From contig JAOMEO010000004.1 of NCBI GenBank assembly GCA_028345955.1, forward strand, positions 1 through 64,000: DNA of 64,000 bases, written 5' to 3'. This stretch comes from Candidatus Thioglobus sp. (GTDB taxonomy: Bacteria > Pseudomonadota > Gammaproteobacteria > PS1 > Pseudothioglobaceae). Below are positions 54,358 through 64,000 of this stretch, one piece after another; the first letter of the stretch is position 1, and each line of letters starts with the position of its first letter. Both the position numbers and the translations under genes were made by a program. The notes beneath the pieces were generated by a model. It worked only from the letters and a program-made list of their open reading frames with translations. It did no database searches and had not been told where the DNA came from.

Positions 54358-56022
54358 ATGTCAAATACTAGAAAATTTTCCTCAGCGGTTGTTGACGGTT
54401 ACGAACGTGCTCCTTCTCGTGCTATGCTCTATCCGGTCGGATTCAAAAAAGAAGACTTCAGTAAACCTCAGGTCGGTATTGCATCAACCTGGTCAATGGT
54501 GACGCCTTGTAATATGCACATAGATACACTGGCTGATGAGGCGGAAAAAGGCATCAACAATGCTGGTGGTAAGGCTGTAATTTTTAACACTATAACCGTT
54601 TCAGATGGTATCTCTATGGGATCTGAGGGAATGAAGTATTCGCTCGTTTCACGCGAAGTCATTGCTGATTCAATTGAAACCGTCGCAGGAGCCCAAGGGT
54701 TTGATGGTGTGGTGGCAATTGGTGGTTGTGATAAAAATATGCCTGGATGCATTATGGGTCTATCTCGACTGAATCGTCCAGGGGTTTTTGTCTATGGTGG
54801 AACCATACAACCAGGTGATAATCACACTGATATTGTCAGTGTTTTTGAGGCAGTTGGAAAGCGAGCAAATAATGACATTAATGATATTGAACTAGAGCAA
54901 ATCGAATCAACAGCCATTCCTGGACCTGGTTCTTGTGGCGGCATGTATACTGCAAACACGATGGCTTCAGCAATTGAGGCATTGGGCATGAGTTTGCCTA
55001 ACTCTTCATCGCAAGATGCGATTTCAGAAGATAAAAATAGTGACTGCCTTCGTGCCGGGGAAGCAGTAGTCAATCTACTTAATCAAGACATCAAACCAAG
55101 TGACATTATGACTAAAAAAGCATTTGAAAATGCTATTACTCTGATCATTACACTTGGAGGCTCAACTAATGCAGTCTTGCACTTGATTGCAATGGCTGAT
55201 GCTATTGATGTTGACTTAAATATCGATGATTTCACACGTATCGGAGCCAAGGTGCCTGTTCTTGCAGATCTAAAGCCTTCTGGTAAGTATATGATGAGTG
55301 AATTGGTCAAAATTGGTGGAACATTGCCGTTAATGAAAATGCTTTTAGACGCTGGCATGCTTCATGGGGATTGCTTAACTGTAACAGGTAAAACTGTTTC
55401 TGAAAATTTAAAAGACGTTAAACCTTATTCAGAAAAACAAAAAATTATAATGCCTTTAAACAATCCCATCAAAAAGGACTCTCACCTTAGAATTTTGCGA
55501 GGCAATTTATCCCCAGATGGATCGGTTGCAAAAATCACTGGCAAAGAAGGTTTGACCTTCCAAGGCAAGGCTAAAACGTTCGCCTGTGAAGAAGATGCAC
55601 TCCAGGCTGTCCTTAACGACAAAATAATCGAAGGTGATGTCATCGTCATTAGATATGAAGGCCCAAAAGGAGGGCCAGGAATGCGTGAAATGCTGGCCCC
55701 TACGTCTGCCGTTATGGGTAAAGGTTTAGGTGGTAAAGTGGCACTTATTACGGATGGTAGATTTTCAGGGGGAACGCACGGTTTTGTTGTAGGTCATATA
55801 ACACCTGAAGCCTTTAGTGGCGGGATACTTGCAGTCGTAGAGGATGGCGATGAAATCTTAATCGATGCAGAAAATAATCTCCTTGAACTGCTAGTTGACA
55901 AACCCATTATCGACCAAAGATTATCGAATTGGCAGAAGCCGAAACCACGATACACAAAAGGGGTTTTAGCTAAATACGCAAAACTTGCTCAGTCTGCATC
56001 AAGGGGTGCAATAACTGAATAA
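54358..56022 (+). CDS. ilvD: Dihydroxy-acid dehydratase
   Basis: A 554-aa Fe-S enzyme of branched-chain amino acid synthesis. Cluster cysteines are in [23 protein letters not shown] and [15 protein letters not shown]. The substrate region includes [14 protein letters not shown] and [16 protein letters not shown] start at the ATG at 54358 (MSNTRKFS), preceded by AAAAGAG. The longer frame from a TTG at 54298 would add a hydrophobic, non-family stretch. Confidence 0.97.
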   Translation: MSNTRKFSSAVVDGYERAPSRAMLYPVGFKKEDFSKPQVGIASTWSMVTPCNMHIDTLADEAEKGINNAGGKAVIFNTITVSDGISMGSEGMKYSLVSREVIADSIETVAGAQGFDGVVAIGGCDKNMPGCIMGLSRLNRPGVFVYGGTIQPGDNHTDIVSVFEAVGKRANNDINDIELEQIESTAIPGPGSCGGMYTANTMASAIEALGMSLPNSSSQDAISEDKNSDCLRAGEAVVNLLNQDIKPSDIMTKKAFENAITLIITLGGSTNAVLHLIAMADAIDVDLNIDDFTRIGAKVPVLADLKPSGKYMMSELVKIGGTLPLMKMLLDAGMLHGDCLTVTGKTVSENLKDVKPYSEKQKIIMPLNNPIKKDSHLRILRGNLSPDGSVAKITGKEGLTFQGKAKTFACEEDALQAVLNDKIIEGDVIVIRYEGPKGGPGMREMLAPTSAVMGKGLGGKVALITDGRFSGGTHGFVVGHITPEAFSGGILAVVEDGDEILIDAENNLLELLVDKPIIDQRLSNWQKPKPRYTKGVLAKYAKLAQSASRGAITE

Positions 56023-56044
56023 TCAGATACTCAATATTGATTGA

Positions 56045-58159
56045 TTAACTTGCAAGAATAAAGTTAATTTTTCGATCGTCCAGACTTACCGAGGCTACCT
56101 TTACTTCAACCACATCACCTAGACGAAAAATTTTTCCACCTCTTTCACCTGTCAGTTGATGGTGGGTCTCATCATAAACATAATAGTCGTCTTTTAGATC
56201 TCGGACTGACACCATACCTTCTACAAAAATTTCAGACAGTTCCACAAAGAATCCGAATCCTGCCACTCCGGAAATAACTCCACTAAATTCGTCTCCAACT
56301 TTATCCCTCATATACTCACACTTGAGCCACTGCTCAACGTCTCTGGTAGCGTCATCAGCACGTCTCTCTGTCATAGAAAGGTGGGAGCCAATTTCGCTCA
56401 TTTTATTTGATGGCGATCTAGGTTGATTATTTAAAACACGCTTAATGGCACGATGAACCAGAAGATCAGGGTAACGACGAATTGGCGAAGTAAAGTGGGT
56501 ATAGTCTTCAAAAGCAAGACCGAAATGTCCCTCATTGGATGGCGTATAGACAGCCTGCTTCATTGTCCTCAAGACAACAGTCTTGATGATATTCTCGTCA
56601 TCTCTTCCCCTAGCATTTTTTAAGACTTTAGCAAAATCTCGAGACTCTGGCTCATTGCCACCTTCCAAGGTAAGTCCCACTGCCGAGAGAAATTGTCTGG
56701 TGACTTCAATTTTTTCAGAGGTAGGTTTAGGATGAATTCGGTAAAGGAAGTCCTCATTGTGTTTACCTAAAAATTTAGCACTTGACTGATTCGCCATCAA
56801 CATGCATTCTTCGATAAGTTTATGTGCATCATTTCTCTGGCGAGCAATTATGTTGTCAATCTTTCCTTTATCGTTAAACAATATTTGACTTTCGATTCGA
56901 TCGAAATCCATAACTCCTCGCTTTTGACGTGAGATTCTAAGAGTTTTATATAGGCCATACAAAAACTCAATATTCTCAATCACATTGCTGTAAGAATCTC
57001 TAAGGGAACTTTTTTTGTTTTCTAGTATCTCATGAACCTGACTATAGGTGAGCCTTGCATGTGAAAACATTAGCGCTGGATAGAACTTATAGTCAATCAA
57101 TTCACCCAAAGAATCGATACTCATCTCGCACGCCATACAAAGTCGTTCTACATTTGGATTTAAAGAACACAAACCATTCGATATTACTTCTGGAAGCATT
57201 GGAACAACGCGGTGCGGAAAATATACTGAGTTACCTCGATCAAATGCCTCAGTATCAAGAGCCGAGTTTTCGTTAATATAGTGTGAAACATCGGCAATCG
57301 CTACGATAAGCTTCCAACCATTTTCAGAGGGTTTAGCATACACAGCATCATCAAAGTCTCTGGAATCATCACCGTCAATCGTAATTAACTGAAGGTGGGT
57401 TATATCAACCCGACCTTTTTTATCTTTCTCAAGAACCTTATCCGATAATCTGTTTGATTCAGACAACGCATCATCGCTAAACATAGATGGAATTTGGTGA
57501 CGGTGGAGTGCTGAATCTATCTCCACACCTTCGTCTAGATAGGTACCAAGAATATCAGTCACCTTGCCTGTGGCTTCAGACTCAAGAGTTGGTGAAGACA
57601 AAATCTCAACAATAACCACTTGGTTGTCCATACACTCCTTTAATAACTTTGTGATTTTAATATTGTGTTTAATCCTCCTATCATCAACCACAACGTATGG
57701 ATATTGACCATCTAAATGAAGCCTTCCAACAACAGTTTTAACGGTTTCAATAACCTTAACGACTTCAGCATCCAATTTACGATTAAGCAATCGAACTTTA
57801 ACCTTATCGCCATGGAAAACAAGTTTCATTTGTTGCGAAGACAACCTTAAATCTTTGCCACCCTTATCTAACACTACAAAGCCAAAACCTTTTGGATTAG
57901 CAATAACGCTACCTGTAAGAAGTCCTCTATTTGAGAAGATTCTATAGACTCCATTCTTGTTGCAACTGAGCTGTTTGTCTCTCACCATTGCCCTTAAACG
58001 TTTCTCAAACGGTTTTTTCTGTTCATCCGTCAAAAACAATAATTCAAATAGCTGATGTTTGCTTCTTGGTTTCTCTTGAATAAAATTTAGGATATGTTCG
58101 CGAGACGGGACTGGGCTTTCGTACTTTTCCGCTTCTCGATCATAGTGGGGGTCAGACAT
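56045..58159 (-). CDS. rnr: Ribonuclease R
   Basis: A 704-aa processive 3'-5' exoribonuclease. It has an N-terminal winged-helix-like part (about 15-70), cold-shock domains (about 75-220), the RNB catalytic domain with ITIDGDDSRDFDDAVYA and HFTSPIRRYPDLLVHRAI, and an S1 domain at about 620-704. It ends directly after S1, without the basic tail of E. coli RNase R (813 aa). Last gene of hflK-hflC-hisZ-purA-rnr. Confidence 0.96.
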   Translation of the reverse strand: MSDPHYDREAEKYESPVPSREHILNFIQEKPRSKHQLFELLFLTDEQKKPFEKRLRAMVRDKQLSCNKNGVYRIFSNRGLLTGSVIANPKGFGFVVLDKGGKDLRLSSQQMKLVFHGDKVKVRLLNRKLDAEVVKVIETVKTVVGRLHLDGQYPYVVVDDRRIKHNIKITKLLKECMDNQVVIVEILSSPTLESEATGKVTDILGTYLDEGVEIDSALHRHQIPSMFSDDALSESNRLSDKVLEKDKKGRVDITHLQLITIDGDDSRDFDDAVYAKPSENGWKLIVAIADVSHYINENSALDTEAFDRGNSVYFPHRVVPMLPEVISNGLCSLNPNVERLCMACEMSIDSLGELIDYKFYPALMFSHARLTYSQVHEILENKKSSLRDSYSNVIENIEFLYGLYKTLRISRQKRGVMDFDRIESQILFNDKGKIDNIIARQRNDAHKLIEECMLMANQSSAKFLGKHNEDFLYRIHPKPTSEKIEVTRQFLSAVGLTLEGGNEPESRDFAKVLKNARGRDDENIIKTVVLRTMKQAVYTPSNEGHFGLAFEDYTHFTSPIRRYPDLLVHRAIKRVLNNQPRSPSNKMSEIGSHLSMTERRADDATRDVEQWLKCEYMRDKVGDEFSGVISGVAGFGFFVELSEIFVEGMVSVRDLKDDYYVYDETHHQLTGERGGKIFRLGDVVEVKVASVSLDDRKINFILAS

Positions 58160-58198
58160 AATGTGCTAAGTATATAGCAAGCTCCTTATCGGCAAGAG

Positions 58199-60644
<2,446 letters not shown>

Positions 60645-60653
60645 TACAAATAA

Positions 60654-61514
60654 TTAATCTGTAGGATTAAAGTGTCGGAAGAATTCTGAATCTGGGTTAA
60701 GTACTAAAATGTCACCTTGTTCGTTAAACGATTGTTTGTATGACTCAAGCGAGCGATAGAAAGAGTAGAATTCAGAATCTTGGCTATAGGCCTCAGCATA
60801 GTTACTTGCTGAAATAGCGTCACCTTCACCTCGAATCTTTTCGGAATCTCTGTATGCATTGGCCAGGATAATTGTGCGCTCCTTATCTGCAAAAGCTTGG
60901 AGTTTTTCAGCCTCCTCAGCACCATTAGCGCGATACTTGTTAGCAAGACCCTTTCTTTCTGTTTCCATACGACTATAGACAGAATTTCGAACCTCTTGAG
61001 ACAGCTCAATACGTTTAATACGCACATCTACAACTTCAATACCATACTCGTCTTCTGCGATCGCCTTAAGTTTAGCTTTAACGCTGGCCATAATAGCTTC
61101 ACGTTCATCTGAAATCACTTCAATGATCGTACGTTTTGAAAATTCACTCCTTAGTGCATCCTGATTATTTTGTGCAAGCCTTAGGTTAGCTTGCGCCATT
61201 GCACCACCTGTAGAAATGTAGAACTTTTGAGTGTCAACAATACGCCACTTAACAAAGGAGTCCACTACCACATTCTTCTTTTCAACGGTCAAAAATGACT
61301 CTGCCGCTGAATCCAAAGTTTGAATACGTTTATCAAACCGCACAACGTTGTTCACAAAAGGGGTTTTAAATTTCAAACCAGGTTCATTTTCGATGGAAAC
61401 AATTTCACCTAATCGCAACTTGAGTGCTACTTGAGTTTCTTTAACAGTATATAAACTAGAACTCAACAAGATTGCAACCACTACAGCTAAAACTAAAATT
61501 ATTCTATTCATCAT
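60654..61514 (-). CDS. hflC: Protease modulator HflC
   Basis: A 286-aa membrane-anchored SPFH protein. The N-terminal anchor is at about 3-22, the SPFH domain at about 23-200 (VKETQVALKLRLGEIV, FKTPFVNNVVRFDKR), and a helical region follows with EEAEKLQAFADKERTIILANAYRDSEKIRGEGDA. It forms a complex with HflK that regulates FtsH at the inner membrane. Overlaps hflK by 4 bases. Confidence 0.96.
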   Translation of the reverse strand: MMNRIILVLAVVVAILLSSSLYTVKETQVALKLRLGEIVSIENEPGLKFKTPFVNNVVRFDKRIQTLDSAAESFLTVEKKNVVVDSFVKWRIVDTQKFYISTGGAMAQANLRLAQNNQDALRSEFSKRTIIEVISDEREAIMASVKAKLKAIAEDEYGIEVVDVRIKRIELSQEVRNSVYSRMETERKGLANKYRANGAEEAEKLQAFADKERTIILANAYRDSEKIRGEGDAISASNYAEAYSQDSEFYSFYRSLESYKQSFNEQGDILVLNPDSEFFRHFNPTD

Positions 61515-62671
61515 CTGTTCTCCCTTGAGCGTAATACACTTCCATCATTGCTCTGTGTTGTCGGGGAATCTTGAAAAGTAGTGACGCTTGACGACGAACG
61601 TGACGACCTCGAAGAATTAATCAATTGGTCTATCGGTAAATACATCAAAGAATTAGAATTAGAGTCTACAATAACTTTACTAGTAGAACCCAAAACCTCT
61701 TCAAGTGTCTCTCTATATAGTCTCTCTTTGGTCACAACTGGCGCCTTTAAGTATTCAGCGAGAATTTGATTAAAACGGTAAGCTTCACCTTCGGATTTAG
61801 AAACAACTTGAGATTTGTAGGCTTCCGCTTCAGCAATAAGTCTTTGGCTCGCACCACGCGCCTTAGGGACAATGTCGTTGGCATAAGCTTTCGCTTCGTT
61901 AATGTATCTTTGTTCATCTTCTCGAGCCTTGACAACATCATCAAAGGAGGCTTTAACCTGTATTGGCGGTTGCGCGTCTTGCATAGTGACTGCGGTAATT
62001 ATTAGACCGGTATTGTATTCATTAAGTAAACCTTGGGAAGCAGCTTTGACTTCTTGTGCAACCTGCTCACGGCCTGTCGTTAAGACATGGTCCATAGTGT
62101 TGTCACCTACTACTTGTCTAATAACACTTTGAACGACATGACTTAAAGTCAACTCTGGGTTAAAGACGTTAAATAAATAAGCTTGAGCATCTGCAATCTT
62201 ATATTGCACAGCCAACTTAACATCAACCATATTCTCATCTTTGGTCAACATCAATGATTCAGAGCTTACAGCACCACTATAAGATGAGTTTTGGATATTT
62301 CTAAAACCAATTTCTGTCGCACGTATCTGTTCTACATTAACTTTGTATACTGATTCAAACGGGTAAGGAATGCGCCAATGTGGGCCTTGACTGGTAGTGT
62401 GTTGGTATGCTCCAAATCTTAAAACAACACCCTTTTCGGCCGGATCAACAATGTAGATACCAGACAGCAGCCAAAGCAACACAGCAAGTATTATGAAGTA
62501 TTTCAAACTACCTTTAGCAGCTTTACTTACCCCACTACCTGAAGAGCCGCCACCGCCACCGAATCTTGTATTAAACTTCTTTTTAAAGTCTTTAATAACT
62601 TCATCTAGTTCTGGAGGTGTTTGGTTGTTGCCACCCCAAGGGTTCTTATTATTTTCGTCGTTCCAAGCCAT
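61511..62671 (-). CDS. hflK: FtsH protease modulator HflK
   Basis: A 386-aa SPFH protein. Start placed at the ATG at 62671 (MAWNDENNKNPWGGNNQ), preceded by GGAG. The longer frame from 62749 adds a non-family stretch. A glycine-rich N-terminal region, one membrane span (about 57-75), the SPFH domain (ADPAEKGVVLRFG-like IVDPAEKGVVLRFGAY) and a serine-rich tail are visible. First gene of the operon. Confidence 0.95.
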   Translation of the reverse strand: MAWNDENNKNPWGGNNQTPPELDEVIKDFKKKFNTRFGGGGGSSGSGVSKAAKGSLKYFIILAVLLWLLSGIYIVDPAEKGVVLRFGAYQHTTSQGPHWRIPYPFESVYKVNVEQIRATEIGFRNIQNSSYSGAVSSESLMLTKDENMVDVKLAVQYKIADAQAYLFNVFNPELTLSHVVQSVIRQVVGDNTMDHVLTTGREQVAQEVKAASQGLLNEYNTGLIITAVTMQDAQPPIQVKASFDDVVKAREDEQRYINEAKAYANDIVPKARGASQRLIAEAEAYKSQVVSKSEGEAYRFNQILAEYLKAPVVTKERLYRETLEEVLGSTSKVIVDSNSNSLMYLPIDQLINSSRSSRSSSSVTTFQDSPTTQSNDGSVLRSRENR

Positions 62672-62958
62672 TTTGGCTCCAGTTTGTTTTTGACTCACCT
62701 GAAATCCTATATATATATATTTAAATGTTAAGATATGGTCAAACATCAAAAAAACAAGTATCTAGACCGCCTTTTAATAAAAACTGATCATTTTGCCTAA
62801 AATATGAATGCTATCTATCATTGTAAATCAAAAGCTATTTTACCCAATAAATATTTTTTTAGAACTGATTTTAATTAGATAACTCTATAAATAATGTGGT
62901 CATGTAATTACTCAATATAATGATAAAATAAGCGCTTCTGGATTAACCTAATTCATTC

Positions 62959-64000
62959 ATGAAAAAACACTTAATTTTTTCCATACTTATAATGAGTGTC
63001 ACTTTAATCCACGCTGAAGGTGTAAATTTAACAAAAGATAAACAACTAACTTGCCAACAATATTATCCTGTTTGTCAAGCCTGTACTAAGAATCAATATT
63101 TGCTTCCTTTTAATAAATTTTCTAGTGATCCTGATGCTTTAGAAGTTGAAGCTGATCAAAGTGAAATAACTGAAAAAGACAATTATCTTATTACTGGCAA
63201 TGTGAAATTAAGGTCAAAGGCTCATTATCTGTCAGCAGATAAAGTTCTAGTTTCAAAAGAAGATCAATCTTCCAAATCCACCGGGAACGTTAAATATCAA
63301 GACAATAATTTTTTTCTTACAGGTGATGAACTTAATATCAACAAAGAAAATGATGATTTAATTGTAGATATAACTAACGCTCATTATCAAGAAATTGAAA
63401 CAACAGCCAATGGTTTTGCCAAATTTATTCGCAAAAATCCTAATAATGCAATTCTTGAAGAAGCTACCTACTCTTTTTGTCCTATTAATAACAATCAATG
63501 GTTTATTAAAACAGAAAAACTTAACCTAAACTTAAATAATAATAGGGCAATTAGTAAAAATGCTTATCTTGTTTTTTATGGTTATCCAATATTTTATTTA
63601 CCTCTCTATAGCTGGATAACTCAAGGTCGAGGATCAGGATTTCTTACTCCAAGTTTTGGCACCTTTAAGGAATCTGATAAAGATAAAAGTGACTATCTAA
63701 TAAGAATTCCATATTACTTTGATATTGCGCCTGATAAAGACCTAATATTGGAACTAAGTTACCTTTCAAATCGTGGCGCTGTTTATAAAGGTCAATATCG
63801 GCAATTAATAGCTCCCGCTAAAAGTCAAGACGATGGTTTATTTGAATTTGAATTCCAATTTCTTAATAACGATCGTATTGCTAACTTGAATCGTTGGCTC
63901 GTTAATACATCTGTAGAACTTGATTTGAATGAAAAAATGCATTTAAGTATGCTTTATAACAAAGTATCGGATGTAGAATACTTTAGAGAAGTCGCCCGAG
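62959..64000 (+). CDS. lptD: LPS-assembly protein LptD, 5' part
   Basis: Open frame from the ATG at 62959 that runs off the window end (347 complete codons). A signal peptide (about 1-19, MKKHLIFSI... ending IHA) is followed by a cysteine-containing segment (CQQYYPVCQAC) that may hold the LptD disulfides. The periplasmic OstA/LptA-like jelly-roll has DALEVEADQSEITEKDNY and TGNVKLRSKAHYLSADKVLV, and the start of the outer-membrane barrel shows PLYSWITQGRGSGFLTPSFG. LptD with LptE inserts lipopolysaccharide in the outer membrane. Confidence 0.92.
   Translation, partial: MKKHLIFSILIMSVTLIHAEGVNLTKDKQLTCQQYYPVCQACTKNQYLLPFNKFSSDPDALEVEADQSEITEKDNYLITGNVKLRSKAHYLSADKVLVSKEDQSSKSTGNVKYQDNNFFLTGDELNINKENDDLIVDITNAHYQEIETTANGFAKFIRKNPNNAILEEATYSFCPINNNQWFIKTEKLNLNLNNNRAISKNAYLVFYGYPIFYLPLYSWITQGRGSGFLTPSFGTFKESDKDKSDYLIRIPYYFDIAPDKDLILELSYLSNRGAVYKGQYRQLIAPAKSQDDGLFEFEFQFLNNDRIANLNRWLVNTSVELDLNEKMHLSMLYNKVSDVEYFREVAR

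Noticed and set aside
62705-62725. TA-rich run upstream of hflK as a special element
   Set aside because: A simple AT run in an already AT-rich divergent promoter region; no repeat unit or symmetry beyond alternating TA.

Overview
AT-rich, tightly packed chromosome of a gammaproteobacterium. The gene content (XerC, HflKC-HisZ-PurA-Rnr, SuhB/TrmJ, a YbiT-type ABC-F, an E. coli-like AceA/AceK pair, CreBC) points to that class. Together with the low GC, short intergenic regions and a large organosulfonate block, it suggests a marine, streamlined lineage such as the SUP05/Thioglobaceae type. That placement is an inference; no rRNA gene is present to test it.

Layout. 1-5.1 kb: 3' end of dadA, alr, a PhyH-type dioxygenase with a cupin, an MFS transporter, a GIY-YIG protein and a periplasmic Bcp-type peroxiredoxin. 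5.1-5.8 kb: the only long gene-poor stretch. It holds an unlisted 53-codon ORF, a strong leftward terminator and three exactly spaced cre-tag repeats. 5.8-8.0 kb: creB-creC. 8.1-11.5 kb: etfB, etfA and ETF-quinone oxidoreductase.

11.5-35.2 kb is the most distinctive region, a sulfonate and C2 block. One leftward operon encodes a tripartite tricarboxylate-type transporter (TctA, TctB, TctC), a 973-aa fusion of a CoA-acylating aldehyde dehydrogenase with an AMP-forming acyl-CoA ligase, and Pta. I read the fusion as SauT-SauS in one chain for sulfoacetate. A GntR/UTRA regulator is divergent from it, with matching palindromic sites in the shared region. An IclR regulator is divergent from aceA-aceK-rraA-glcG (glyoxylate bypass). 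A second leftward operon encodes TauA, TauB, TauC, a dimethylglycine-dehydrogenase-like FAD/folate enzyme, Tpa, Ald, Xsc and a DUF924 protein (taurine dissimilation). Taurine and sulfoacetate would meet at sulfoacetaldehyde. Xsc then gives sulfite plus acetyl phosphate, Pta gives acetyl-CoA, and AceA/AceK control its anaplerotic use. Electrons from the FAD enzyme could pass through the ETF/ETF-QO genes nearby.

35.3-64 kb is core genome: nusB-ribH-ribB(X)-ribE, ybiT, ftsW-murG, bioB, glnA, xerC-tsaC-hemF-tusA-like, htpG, trmJ, suhB, an SDR, rmuC, plsC, an unknown protein, a GNAT protein, ilvD, hflK-hflC-hisZ-purA-rnr, and the 5' part of lptD, which runs off the end. No tRNA, rRNA, CRISPR array, IS element or prophage was seen.
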